A DNA stretch of 64,000 nucleotides, taken from positions 620,001 to 684,000 of the forward strand of contig LODT01000025.1 of assembly GCA_001606155.1 (NCBI GenBank), given 5' to 3'. The first letter of the stretch is position 1. Each line of letters starts with the position of its first letter. The translations under genes were made by a program, and so were the position numbers. The notes below the pieces were generated by a model. It saw only the letters and a program-made list of their open reading frames with translations, did no database searches and was not told where the DNA came from. The DNA is from Tieghemostelium lacteum. Lineage: Eukaryota; Evosea; Eumycetozoa; Dictyosteliales; Raperosteliaceae. This document shows, one piece after another, positions 21,076-32,189 of this stretch.

Positions 21076-21803
21076 TAACAAGTACTATAAATCATTCTAG
21101 TAGTAATATAACACCTACAAAAAGAAAAGAAACTGATTCTAAACCACTTAAATTAAATTTAATTAAAAAGATAAAGAGTGAAGATGGATCTAGTTCGAAT
21201 GTATTAACTACTAGTATTGGTAGTAGTAGTGGTAGTATTGGAAGTGTTAGTAGTATATCTTCTACAACACCTACTCAAATTCAAAGAGCTCATACGATAG
21301 CTATACCAGTATCTGTAACACCAATTGCACGTGCAAATAGAGATCAATTAGAGTTAATGAAGAATCAATTGAATGAAATTAAAACTAAATCACCTTCTAA
21401 AATGTTCATTAAAAAGGCAACTAAAGTACAAATACAAAAACAGGAAAAGGCTATGAGTGAGTCCTACGAAATACTCAAAAGAGGTGAGGTCGAAGAAGAC
21501 AAAGAGGGAACATGTTCACAAAACTTTTTAGTCAAAGGACTGACAGGTACCTACACTGTAACTGTTGGTGAAGAATTTAAATGTACTTGTAAAGACTATT
21601 ACAAACGTGAACAGTATTGTAAGCATATGGCTTATGTAATGTTAAAAGAATTGAATTGGCCAATTGACCATTACATTGCTTGGCAAAAGGTATTCACTCC
21701 CATTGAACTATATTATCTCTTGAAAGCAACTGACAAAACACCTCTGAAATTACGTGAATCATCTAGATGGGAAGGTAATGTTAACACAATTGTCAAAAAT
21801 TAA
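20685..21803 (+). CDS. SWIM-type zinc-finger protein, 372 aa
   Basis: Seen: ATG at 20685, single exon. Near residue 300 is a SWIM finger C-x-C-x(n)-C-x-H: FKCTCKDYYKREQYCKHMAY, then VMLKELNW. Upstream are a helical N-terminal region (1-105), an Asn-rich low-complexity stretch (about 108-135), a Ser/Thr-rich stretch and a Lys-rich basic segment (KRKETDSKPLKLNLIKKIKS, about 145-165) that could be a nuclear localisation signal. Known: SWIM fingers bind DNA or protein in transposase-derived, Shu-complex and ubiquitin-ligase proteins. No RING or transposase catalytic region is present, so the specific role is unknown. It diverges from the ankyrin-like gene across 159 bp of A/T. Confidence 0.8.
21045..21076 (+). 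repeat. (AAT)n microsatellite coding for Asn
   Basis: About eleven AAT units inside the SWIM-protein coding sequence, encoding a pure Asn run within a longer Asn-rich stretch. Such homopolymer tracts are characteristic of dictyostelid proteins and are expected to vary in length between strains. Confidence 0.85.
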
Positions 21804-21978
21804 TAAAAACACTATTTATTTCCAACACAATTGACTCTACACTTTTTTAGTTTTTTTTTTAATTGTTTTCTATCATCTTCAAGATCAGATTTAGCAACCC
21901 CCAATTTACATTTTTTAATTTAAACAATGTAATTGTTAACTTTTTTTTTTAATTCATTAAATATACTATATAATTAAT

Positions 21979-23397
21979 ATGTATAATTTTATTATAATTC
22001 AAAAAATTATAGATATTTTAAATGATGATAATTCAAGTGTAAATCTATTATGTACATGTAAATTAATGTACTCTTTTATCAAATCTATAAGATTTAATAG
22101 ATGTCCTTTATTATATTGGATAGATCAAAAACAGTGTAATACAACATCACTATACCATTTATTTCATCAATATTTTAGTAATAGTATAAAGAGAGTTTCA
22201 ATACCACCTAAATTCCAAAAGATTACAATTAGTAATCTACAGTACCTACAAGAGCTTCAGAATTTCAATATATGGAAAGTTATTTATACTATTCCAACAC
22301 CAGTTAACTTGTGTATTAATCAGTATGTTCAATCATTGGTTTTACAGGATTTTCAGTATATCAGAGAAGGACAAATACCCAATACCATCACTAATTTAAA
22401 GGTGAAAAACTGGAGAGGATCGGTTGGAATTCAGTTGGGATCCATACCCACATCTGTTGTAAAATTAGTTATTGTTAATGTATATACTGAGACTATACCT
22501 TCAGAATACATTCCTTCTAGTATACGAATATTCAAAATAAAGAATTGGTGTGGATCTAAAGAGGGATGTGACACATTGTGTTCTGGACAGATACCCAATC
22601 TAGTAGACACTTTGAAATTCAATTTGACATTTAATAGAAGTATACAAGTTGGTGGCATTCCAGAATCTGTTAAGAAACTGGAATTTGAACAAGACTACAA
22701 TCAACCCATACTAGAACGCATTCTACCACAGAGATTGGAGTATCTGAAATTTGGTAAAATGTTTAATCAACCTGTTCAATCGATATTCTGTAACACTAGA
22801 TCACTAAAGAAATTGGAATTTGATTTTCATTTCAATCAGCCTATATCCATTGGGACACTACCAGAGTCGTTAGAGTACATTAAATTCGGGTATAGTTTCA
22901 ATCAGAATATAGATATAGGTGTGCTACCTATACAGTTAAAGTCATTGGTATTCGGTCACAATTTCAATTCCATGTTACCAAACGGTGTTTTACCAGACAC
23001 TCTAGAGTCCTTGCGTTTCGGTTACGCCTTCAACCAAAAGATTTCATCTCTACCCTCCAGTTTAAAAGATTTACAATTTGGACACTGTTTTAATCAACAA
23101 GTAACAAAAGGTGTAATACCAAATTCATTGAGAACTCTTAGATTTGGATACGAGTTTAACTCGTCTCTTGCATTACCTCAAAATAGCTCACTAAAAACTC
23201 TAATTATGGGATACTCATTCAACCCTAATGCACTCTCATTCTCAAAGTTTAATCAACCCCTTGCTATCCCTCACTCTGTTACTAAATTGGATCTTGGAAA
23301 TTCCTTTAAACAACCCCAACAACCAAATTCTTCACCATCTCTTAAATCAATTCAAATTCAATCAAATAATAAATCCCTTGTATTTTTAAATATTTAG
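21979..23397 (+). CDS. FNIP-repeat protein, 472 aa
   Basis: Seen: an N-terminal F-box-like helix (QKIIDILNDDNSSVNLLCTC), then from about residue 75 many leucine-rich-like FNIP repeats of about 22 residues. They are recognisable by alternating phrases such as LPESLEYIKFGYSFNQ, LPDTLESLRFGYAFNQ and IPNSLRTLRFGYEFN. Known: FNIP repeats are a dictyostelid-expanded solenoid, often joined to F-box-like starts, and probably serve substrate recognition. The molecular target is unknown. There is no membrane segment or zinc site. Its stop is 23 bp from a fossil fragment of the neighbouring IPT/TIG cluster, so the cluster boundary lies here. Confidence 0.93.
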   Translation: MYNFIIIQKIIDILNDDNSSVNLLCTCKLMYSFIKSIRFNRCPLLYWIDQKQCNTTSLYHLFHQYFSNSIKRVSIPPKFQKITISNLQYLQELQNFNIWKVIYTIPTPVNLCINQYVQSLVLQDFQYIREGQIPNTITNLKVKNWRGSVGIQLGSIPTSVVKLVIVNVYTETIPSEYIPSSIRIFKIKNWCGSKEGCDTLCSGQIPNLVDTLKFNLTFNRSIQVGGIPESVKKLEFEQDYNQPILERILPQRLEYLKFGKMFNQPVQSIFCNTRSLKKLEFDFHFNQPISIGTLPESLEYIKFGYSFNQNIDIGVLPIQLKSLVFGHNFNSMLPNGVLPDTLESLRFGYAFNQKISSLPSSLKDLQFGHCFNQQVTKGVIPNSLRTLRFGYEFNSSLALPQNSSLKTLIMGYSFNPNALSFSKFNQPLAIPHSVTKLDLGNSFKQPQQPNSSPSLKSIQIQSNNKSLVFLNI

Positions 23398-23419
23398 TTT
23401 TAATTATTTTAAAACCTTT

Positions 23420-23575
23420 TTTATTTAATTCCAAATCAATTAATCCAGCAAAATCACCCATGAAATATGGAATTAGTTAAATTGATGAATTTGAAGTACT
23501 GAATGTTTTACTTGTTATTGTTTTAAAGTTTAATCCACACAGTTATTTATGTTTTTTGAGGATTATGGTTTGATT
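23420..23575 (-). pseudogene. fragment of a seventh IPT/TIG gene (exon 1 remnant)
   Basis: On the minus strand this stretch aligns with the 3' half of exon 1 of the adjacent minus-strand gene (25635-25860). Shared blocks include TTAATTCCAAATCAATTAAT followed by CCAGCA, AATTGATGAATTTGAAGTAC followed by TGAATGTTTTA, and AATCCACACAGTTATT. It is shortened by several internal deletions and has no open frame. It lies in the same orientation as, and downstream of, copy 1. It appears to be what is left of a further tandem copy whose remainder is missing next to the FNIP gene. Confidence 0.75.
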
Positions 23576-23942
23576 AATTTTTAATTAAAAATTATCATTT
23601 CGAGATTGGTTTAATAATTATTTATTATAATTTATTATTTTTAATATCCATTATTCTGTAAATTTTTATAAAAATGATATAACTTATACACGTAGGCTAT
23701 GTTTATCCCATGTCTTATTATTTTTTATTTGGTATGCTAGTGTATGAATCCAAATAAGTGAATATAGTGTTTAAAGGGGGTTTGGTTCAAATTCAATTGG
23801 ATGATCAGGTAATTATTCATTTTACTAAATGTCCATTCTATTCAAGATTCATAATATTATTGGGAAGTTGTGTTTTTACTGCTTGTCAAGAGTTGATTTA
23901 CAACTAGATGTCTTTGATTTGTGATGATTTTGGTTTGAATCT
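23576..23942. other. cluster-edge spacer with inverted flank piece
   Basis: AT-rich sequence downstream (minus sense) of copy 1. On the minus strand 23942-23900 resembles the decayed tail seen behind the other copies (AAGATTC..., CATCTAGTTG). The stretch 23825-23880 (TTCTATTCAAGATTCATAAT followed by ATTATTGGGAAGTTGTG) matches the plus-strand 3' flanks of copies 3-5, but it lies inverted relative to copy 1. This implies a rearrangement junction near 23885. Confidence 0.6.
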
Positions 23943-26204
23943 TCATTTAAAGGCAAAAGACATCTTCTTTTTAATGTTCGAGAAGGAATCTTTAATAGAT
24001 GATTTAATATTTTTCATTCTTTCGTGACGTTGGAAACTAAACAGTAGTGCAAAGATAAGAAGTCCAATGATTAATGATACTGTTGGTACAACAATGGCTA
24101 TAATGAGTGAACTTCTTGAGATTCCGTTTTTATCAATATTTTCAGGAGGGATTAAATATCTAAGGAATGTTCCATTGACAATTAATCCATTGACATTCAA
24201 TTGTATTTCAAACTCTAAAGTATCATTGGGAAGTGGTACGAGCTTACAGATTGTGGTTGTGAAATTTATTACTTTTGGATCATAACATGGTAATGGATAG
24301 GATATGATATTGATTGTTGATGGTAATCCATGTGATGATCCAACAATGGTTAAAGAATTGTCACCATTATGAACAATACTGTTGATTGTTGGTGGTTGAT
24401 AACTGAATTTGATATCATTTGGATTTGAAATGATCGAATTATTCAATCTCATATCAATGATAAGATCTTTTCCAGTTCCATTTGAAAGATCACATGAAAT
24501 AATATCTCCTGCAAGACTAATTGATTTGAGTTTACAATCAATATTATCATTTATAATGATCAATGGTTTATCATTATTATGAAAGAATGCACCATGAATT
24601 GATAATTCACCTCCTGGTGTTTCAATGAATCCAGATAGTTTTCTGATAATTGGTTTGATTGTAAATGTTATTGAACTGCTGGCAAGACCTTTGAAAACAG
24701 TGATATTTCCAGATTGTGAATTGATTGGAAGTTCTACAATCAAATATTCATTGAATTTCGAAATGACTTTTAATGATTTTGAATCAAGATAAACTGTGAT
24801 ATTATCATTTCCTGATATCAAATCATATCCAGAAATATTCATGAATGGATGTTCTGTCAGATTTAATGATCCTCCAATATATATTGATCCAAGTGTTGGT
24901 GATCGATAATATGAGAAATTAGGAGAATCAACAGATGATATTCCATCAATTGAAACAACAACTTGATGATTTGAGCCAATTCCACTTTCTAAATTACAAA
25001 TCAAAGTGATATAATTATCTGCTGAGGTTGAAGTTGGTGATGAACATGTTTTAGTCCCAATCTTGACCAATAAATTGGTATTAGTTCCATTATCACTTTT
25101 TGAATTTAGAAAGAATCCTTTAACTGTTAGAATACCTCCTAATTCAGGTAAAGAATTGATTTGTGTAACTTTTGGTTCTGATTTATTTCAGTAAATAGAA
25201 TTGGTTAGATTATTAAATTCATTGAATATAGATTCAATTAAAAATACATACTGAATTGAAGTTTAAATGGTTGAATTGATTTGACTCCTTTCACAGAAAC
25301 ATCAATATCAAATGATTTTGTCAAAGTATTGATGAATTTGAAGATAATCATTGATTCATTGTAGAATATATAAGATGATTGAAGAATTGTTGATCCTCCA
25401 ACTGTTATCAATGAATTTACTTTATATTTGACATCTCTGAAGTTTTCACCAAATATTGTGATGAAACTTTGACTTGTACTTGCTTGAGAATATTCAATCT
25501 TTGAAATTTTTGGGTCTGTTTGTCATTTAAAGTTAAATATCTTAAAATTTTATAATTTTTAAAACAATAAAAAATAATTATAAATACATACTTTCAAATG
25601 AAGTATTTAATGTTGATTTATACAAAACACTTTCTTTTAATTCCAAATCAATTAATCCAGCAATATTATCAAATTGAAATGTGAAATGAGTTGAATTGAT
25701 GAATTTGATTGTTTCATTTGAAGTACTGAATATTTTAGTCACTTCACTTGAAATTGCTTTAATGTTTAAATATATATCAAACAAATTGGGATTGTATGGT
25801 TGAAAATACAATCCACTCAGAGTTATTGTGTTGTTATTTGAGAATGATGGTTTTGAAACAACTGTCAAATTAAATTTGCCATCTAAAAAAATCAATTCAT
25901 CCTTTATGAAACCATTCTCAAAATGAAATCTATAAGTTTCAGTTTGTGAATTTTCATTTAATATTATAGAATAAAGGATAGCCATTGAATTTCGAGCTAT
26001 TTCTTGTGGAATATAAAACTGTTGAGATCTATCAGTTGTAATATTTTTTAAATTTATCAATCCTCCACTGTATGTTATTTGAATTGATAAACTTGAAATT
26101 TTATTAGTAGATGGGATTATATCAGTAACATTTTGAGTTTCTATAAAATTTAAAAATGAAACGAAAATGGTTAAAGAAATGAATAAATATTTTGTGTATA
26201 TCAT
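23943..26204 (-). CDS. IPT/TIG (tgr-like) membrane protein copy 1, 703 aa, three exons
   Basis: Seen: exon 1 is 26204-25592, exon 2 25515-25252, exon 3 25177-23943; introns are 76 and 74 bp with GTATGT donors and AG acceptors, all phase 1. A signal peptide (to about residue 23, ...FLNFIETQ) precedes a variable N-terminal region (about 24-115) and several immunoglobulin-like E-set/IPT domains; NxS/T glycosylation sites are abundant. One membrane span near the C-terminus (SSLIIAIVVPTVSLIIGLLI) is followed by a short basic tail (RHERMKNIKSS...). Known: this matches the dictyostelid Tgr architecture (TgrB1/TgrC1 allorecognition receptors). Inferred: a cell-surface recognition protein. Copy 1 is divergent to copy 2 and shares a 340-bp promoter interval. 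It keeps the HE dipeptide that copies 2-5 lack. Confidence 0.88.
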
Positions 26205-26281
26205 TTCAATTTAATGTTATTAAAAAATATAGATTACAAATTGATACCCTTTAAAACTAATAATTTTTTTTGTATATATTT

Positions 26282-26339
26282 AAATCAAAGATGATTTATG
26301 ATTCAACATCTTTTTCATTTTGATCACTTCTAAAAATAC
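26282..26339 (-). promoter_or_regulatory. cluster promoter module, copy 1
   Basis: Minus-sense order: TTTTTAGAAGTGATCAAAAT, GAAAAAGATGTTGAATCATA, AATCATCTTTGAT. The same module precedes all six cluster genes at about 57-78 bp from the ATG (78 bp here). With the plus-strand module at 26408-26474 it forms a large imperfect inverted repeat. Confidence 0.75.
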
Positions 26340-26407
26340 AATTTTGTAAATTTCCAAAAATAAAACTAGTGTTAAGTTTTAACTGTTTTAATTTTTTTTT
26401 CATTATT

Positions 26408-26474
26408 TTTAAAAATGATCACAATGAAAAAGATGTTGAATCCCAAATCATCTTTGATCTAAAAATAGTTTATA
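26408..26474 (+). promoter_or_regulatory. cluster promoter module, copy 2
   Basis: Order: AAAAATGATCACAATG, AAAAAGATGTTGAATCCC, AAATCATCTTTGATCTAAAA, then ATAGTTTATA. It ends about 75 bp before the ATG of copy 2. It is the mirror partner of the copy 1 module, the two centres being about 130 bp apart. Confidence 0.78.
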
Positions 26475-26544
26475 CCCACTAAATTAAATTTTTATTTTAT
26501 TTGTTTTGTTTAATATTAAAAGTTAATAGTGTTATAAATTTGAA

Positions 26545-28778
26545 ATGACAAAACAAATATACATTTATTTGTGCATTTTCATTTCATTTTCAACAACAAT
26601 TACTGAATCCCAAACTGTAACAGATATAGATTTTAATGCCAATACATTTTCAAATTTTAAACTCGTGATCACATACAATGGAGGATTCATAAATTTAAAA
26701 AATTTAACAACGGATATATCTCAACAAATATGCACCCCTTTAGAAACATTTAGAAGTGGAATCTCTATCACATATTTGGTAACTTTAACAGAAAATTCAC
26801 AAACTGAAACCTATAAATTAAATTTTGAAAATGGTTTTACTACAGAGAAAGTATTGTTACTAAGTAACAAATTTAATTTGACAGTTGTTTCAAAACCATC
26901 ATTCTCAAACAACAACACAATAACTATGAGTGGATTGTATTTTCAACCATATAATTACAGTTTACAAGATTATAATTTATATATCAAGGCAATAACAAGT
27001 GAAGGAAGTAAAACATTCAGTACTTCAAATGAAACAATCAAATTCATCAATTCAACTCATTTCACATTTCAGATTGATAATCTTGCTGGATTAATTGATT
27101 TGGAATTAAAAGAAGATGAATATCAATCAACATTCAACACTTCATTTGAAAGTATGTATTACATAATTTTTTTTTTAAATAAATTTTTATTAATTCTAAT
27201 ATTAAATTAAAAACAAACCCAAAAATTTCAAAGATTGAATATTCTCCAGCAAGTACGAGTCAAAGTTTCATCAAAATATTTGGCGAAGACTTCAGAGATG
27301 TCAAATATAAAGTAAATTCATTGATCACAGTTGGAGGATCAACAATTCTTCAATCATCTTATATATTCTACAATGAATCAATGATTATCTTCAAATTCAT
27401 CAATACTTTGACAAAATCATTTGATATTGATATTTCTGTCAAAGGAGTCAAATCAATTCAACCATTTAAACTTCAATTCAGTATGTATATTTAATTTAAA
27501 CTATTTTCAATGAATTTAATAACCAATTCTATATATTGAAATAAATCAGAACCAAAAGTCACACAAATCAATACATTACCTGAATTAGGAGGTATTGTAA
27601 CAATTAAAGGATTCTTTCTCAATTCAAAAAGTGATAATGGAACTAATACCAATTTATTGGTCAAGATTGGGACTAAAACATGTACATCACCAACCTCAAC
27701 CTCATCTGATAATTATATCACTTTGATTTGTAATTTAGAAAGTGGAGTTGGATCTGATCTTCCAGTTGTTGTTTCAATTGATGGAATATCATCTGTTGAT
27801 TCTCCTAATTTCTCATATTATCGATCACCAACACTTGAATCAATATATATTGGAGGATCATTAAATCTGACAGAACATCCATTCATGAATATTTCTGGAA
27901 GTGATTTAACATCAGGAAGTGATAATATCACAGTTTATCTTGATTCAAAATCATTAAAAGTCATTTCGAAATTCAATAAATATTTAATTGTAGAACTTCC
28001 AATCAATTCACAATCCGGAAATATCACTGTTTTCAAAGGTCTTGCAAGTAGTTCAATAACATTTACAATCAAACCAATCATCAGAAAACTATCTGGATTC
28101 ATTGAAACACCAGGAGGTGAATTATCAATTCATGGTGCATTCTTTCATGATAATGATAAGCCAGTGATCATTATAAATGATAATATTGATTGTAAACTCA
28201 AATCAATTAATCTTGCAGGAGATATAGTTTCATGTGATCTTTCAAATGGAACTGGAAAAGATCTTATCATTGATATGAGATTGAATAATTCGATCATTTC
28301 AAATCCAAATGATATCAAATTCAGTTATCAACCACCAATAATCAACAGTATTGCTCATAATAGTGACAACTCAATAACCATTGTTGGATCATCACATGGA
28401 TTACCATCAACAATCAATATCATAAACTATCCATTATCATGTTATGATCCAAAAGTAATAAATTTCACAACTACAATCTGTAAACTTGTATCATCACTTC
28501 CCAATAACACTTTAGAATTTGAAATACAATTGAATGTCAATGGATTAATTGTCAATGGAACATTCCTTAAATATTTAATCCCTCCTGAAAAAATTATTAA
28601 AAACGGAATCTCAAGAAGTTCACTCATTATAGCCATTGTTGTACCAACAGTATCATTAATCATTGGACTTCTTATCTTTGCACTACTGTTTAGATTCCAA
28701 CGAATGAAGAATATTAAATCATCTATCAAAAATTCCTTCTCGAACACTAAAAGGAAAATTGAATTTGCCTTTAAATGA
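26545..28778 (+). CDS. IPT/TIG (tgr-like) membrane protein copy 2, defective intron 1 acceptor
   Basis: By homology exon 1 is 26545-27151, exon 2 27217-27480, exon 3 27550-28778 (699 codons if joined). The intron 1 acceptor reads ACAAACCC where other copies have ACAGATCC or ACAGACCC, so the invariant AG is AA. No AG lies within the intron. The first downstream AG (27232-27233) gives an immediate stop; the next (27248-27249, TTCTCCAG) would be in frame and drop eleven codons of the first IPT domain. Without splicing the product is a secreted 221-residue N-terminal fragment. The rest looks intact: signal peptide, IPT domains, one C-terminal membrane span, short basic tail without the HE dipeptide. 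This is therefore an incipient pseudogene, an alternatively spliced gene, or a source of secreted ectodomain. Confidence 0.8.
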
Positions 28779-29225
28779 AGATTCCAACCACATCTAGTTG
28801 ATATCACAAAGAACAAAACTTGATAACTTTGAAGTATATATTAATCAGAATTAAATCAAATTGATTATAAACTTAAATCAATTAGTTTAACAGGTAGATT
28901 TTGATTCATATCATTCCTGTGAAGTTGTGTTTTTATTTACAGGTTGAATTGGAGATTAAAACTTCAATACATCGTCAATTATTTTACATGTATCGAAATC
29001 ACTATCCCAATTTATTCAAATTCAAAGAATCGACCACAAATAAAAGTAATATAATATAAATGTTATAAAAAAGTTTACTAGGTTACTTTATGAGTTTAAT
29101 TAATTGAATGGTGTGTATTGAGATTTTTATATTTAACAACTGGAATTCAAACTTTGAACAAATATTCAACCCACTGTAATTTGTATGTTTTCTTGAATTA
29201 ATGGTTGTGATGTGTTTTTTTTTAT
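28779..29225 (+). repeat. 3' flank of copy 2 with decayed coding tail
   Basis: Directly after the stop, 28779-28850 aligns with the extra C-terminal coding sequence of copy 6 (TTCCAACCACATCTAGTTGAT). At 28860-28900 follows a stretch resembling the exon 3 segment that codes IDCKLKSI. A conserved block around 28945-29045 (GAATTGGAGATTAAAACTTC and beyond) recurs behind copies 3, 4 and 5. Here it is still open in one frame for about 38 codons; in the others it has stops. No functional gene is claimed. Confidence 0.6.
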
Positions 29226-29276
29226 AAAAAAGATGTTGAATCCCAAATCATCTTTGATCTAAAAATAGTTTATTAT
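29226..29276 (+). promoter_or_regulatory. cluster promoter module, copy 3 (shortened)
   Basis: Has AAAAAGATGTTGAATCCC, AAATCATCTTTGATCTAAAA, ATAGTTTATTATAAAG, identical to copy 2 over most of its length. The upstream TGATCACAATG half is degraded. It ends about 70 bp before the ATG of copy 3. Confidence 0.75.
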
Positions 29277-29345
29277 AAAGTCTCTTAATTTTTTAATTTT
29301 GAAGTTGTTTAATATTAATTTTTAATATTTTGTTATAAAATTGAA

Positions 29346-31586
29346 ATGATAAAACAAATATACATTTATTTGTTCATTTGCATTTCATTTTCAATTACTT
29401 TTATTATATCTCAATCAGTTACAAATATAGGTCCTAATCCCAATACAATTTCAAATTTAACATTTAAAGTCACATACAGTGGAGGATTGGTGAATTTAAA
29501 AAATTTAACAACTGATATATCACAAAATTTATATATTCCACAAGAAACCTATAGAGATCAATCAAACATCATTTATTCTATCACATTAAATGAAAATTCA
29601 CAAACTGAAACATATAGATTTCATTTTGAGAATGGTTTCATAAAAGAATTTTTAATGGATTTAAAAATTAAATTTAATTTTAAAGTTGTTTCAAAACCAT
29701 CATTCTCAAACAACAACACAATAACTCTGAGTGGATTGTATTTTCAACCATACAATTCCAATTTTAGTGATAATGATTTATATATCAAGGCTATAACAAG
29801 TGAAGTGACTAAAACATTCAGTACTTCAAATGAAACAATCAAATTCATCAATTCAACTCATTTCACTTTTCAGATGGATAATCTTGCTGGATTAATTGAT
29901 TTGGAATTAAAAGAAGGAGGAGAATATCGATCATCACTCAACACTTCATTTGAAAGTATGTATATGTATTTATTTTTAGTAATATAAATTCTCAAATTAA
30001 CTATATGTATATTAAACAGATCCAAAAATAACAAAGATTGAATATTCTCAAGCAAGTACAAGTCAAAGTTTCATCACAATATTTGGCGAAGACTTCAGAG
30101 ATGTCAAATATAAAGTAAATTCATTGATCACAGTTGGAGGTTCAACAATTTTTCAATCTTCTTATATATTCTACAATGAATCAATGATTATCTTCAAATT
30201 CATCAATACTTTGACAAAATCATTTGATATTGATATTTCTGTCAAAGGAGTCAAATCAATTCAACCATTTAAACTTCAATTCAGTATGTATATTTAATTT
30301 AAACAATATTCAATGAATTTAATAATCTAACCAATTCTATTTACTGAAATAAATCAGAACCAAAAGTCACACAAATCAATAGTTTACCTGAATTAGGAGG
30401 TATTGTAACAATTAAAGGATTCTTTCTCAATTCAAAAAGTGATAATGGAACTAATACCAATTTATTGGTCAAGATTGGAACTAAAACGTGTACATCACCA
30501 ACTTCAACCTCAGCAGATAATTATATCACTTTGATTTGTAATTTAGAAAGTGGAGTTGGGTCTGATCTTCCAGTTGTTGTTTCAATTGATGGAATATCAT
30601 CTGTTGATTCTCCTAATTTCTCATATTATCGATCACCAACACTTGGATCAATATATATAGGGGGATCAGGTAATCTGACAGAACATCCATTCATGAATAT
30701 TTCTGGATATGATTTAACATCAGGAAATGACAATATCACAGTTTATCTTGATTCAAAATCATTAAAAGTCATTTCGAAATCGAATGAATATTTGATTGTT
30801 GAACTTCCAATCAATTCACAATCTGGAAATATCACTGTTTTCAAAGGTCTTGCAAGTAGTTCAATAACATTTACAATCAAACCAATCATCAGAAAACTAT
30901 CTGGATTCATTGAAACACAAGGAGGTGAATTATCAATTCATGGTGCATTCTTTCATAATAATGATAAACCATTGATCATTATAAATGATAATATTGATTG
31001 TAAACTCAAATCAATTAATCTTGCAGGTGATATTATTTCATGTGATCTTTCAAATGGAACTGGAAAAGATCTTATCATTGATATGAGATTGAACAATTCG
31101 ATCATTTCAAATCCAAATGATATCAAATTCAGTTATCAATCACCAACAATCAACAGTATTGTTCATAATTTTGACAACTCAATAACAATTGTTGGATCAT
31201 CACATGGATTACCATCAACAATCAATATCATAAACTATCCATTACAATGTTATGATCCCAAAGTAATTAACTTCACCACCACAATCTGTAAACTCATATC
31301 ATCACTTCCCAATGATACTCTAGAATATGAAATACAATTGAATGTCAATGGATTAATTGTCAATGGAACATTCCTTAGATATTTAATCCCTCCAGAATAC
31401 ATTGTTAAAAACGGAATCTCAAGAAGTTCACTCATTATAGCCATTGTTGTACCAACAGTATCATTAATCATTGGACTTCTTATCTTTGCACTACTGTTTA
31501 GATTCCAACGAATGAAGAATATTAAATCATCGATCAAAAATTCCTTCTCAAACACTAAAAAGAAAATTGAATTTGCCTTTCAATGA
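29346..31586 (+). CDS. IPT/TIG (tgr-like) membrane protein copy 3, 700 aa, three exons
   Basis: Seen: exon 1 is 29346-29955, exon 2 30020-30283, exon 3 30358-31586; introns are 64 and 74 bp, both with GTATGT donors and CAG acceptors. Signal peptide (to about residue 22), then an N-terminal region almost identical to copy 6 (11 differences in 203 codons), E-set/IPT domains, a C-terminal membrane span and a short basic tail lacking the HE dipeptide. The N-terminal match to copy 6 contrasts with a C-terminus that groups with copies 2, 4 and 5, which suggests exchange between copies. Cell-surface recognition is inferred from architecture. Confidence 0.9.
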
Positions 31587-32189
31587 AGATTCCAACCACA
31601 TCAAGTTGATATCACAAAAACAAACCTTGATAACTTTGAAGCTGATATCAATCAGAATTAAATCAAATTGATTATAAACACGAATCAATTAGTTTAACTG
31701 GTGATTTTATTGTGATTTACCGAATCAAACAATCTTTTAGTTGATATGTGATTCGAATGAAATCATAAAATTGAAAATAGATTATGGATTAGCATCAATG
31801 TTCTGTTTTCATTCTACTCAAGATTGGGCCATATCATTAATAGGAAGTTGTGTTTTAATTTATAGGTTGAATTGGAGATTAAAACTTCAATACATCATAA
31901 ATTATTTTACATGAATTGAAATCACTATCTCAATTGATTCAAATTCAAAGAATCGACCACAAATAAAAGTAATATTTATTATAAATCTTATAAAATAGTT
32001 TACTTTTATGAGTTTAATTAATTGATTTTGAGATATTTTGAATTTAAATTTTAATGAACAATCGAATAATTTTTTAATAGGTTGATTGTTTGAATGTGTA
32101 TGTTTTCTTTAAAGTGTTTTTTATTGAATAAAAAATGATGGGTTATGAAAAATTATAAAAAGAAAAATTTATTTTTGATTTAATTGTTT
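31587..32189 (+). repeat. 3' flank of copy 3 with decayed coding tail
   Basis: 31587-31660 aligns with the copy 6 C-terminal extension. 31665-31700 resembles exon 3 DNA for IDCKLKSI but carries a changed residue. 31790-31860 and 31865-31975 are the conserved flank blocks shared with copies 4 and 5. Stops and length changes make it non-coding. Confidence 0.6.

Noticed and set aside
20980-21110. Asn-rich stretch as an intron or insertion
   Set aside because: The frame continues through it. AAT runs coding for Asn are normal in dictyostelid proteins.
28442-28816. Recurrent antisense open frames of 98-124 codons at the 3' end of each IPT/TIG copy
   Set aside because: They recur only because the sense exon 3 is duplicated. 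They mirror the sense frame and have no independent support.
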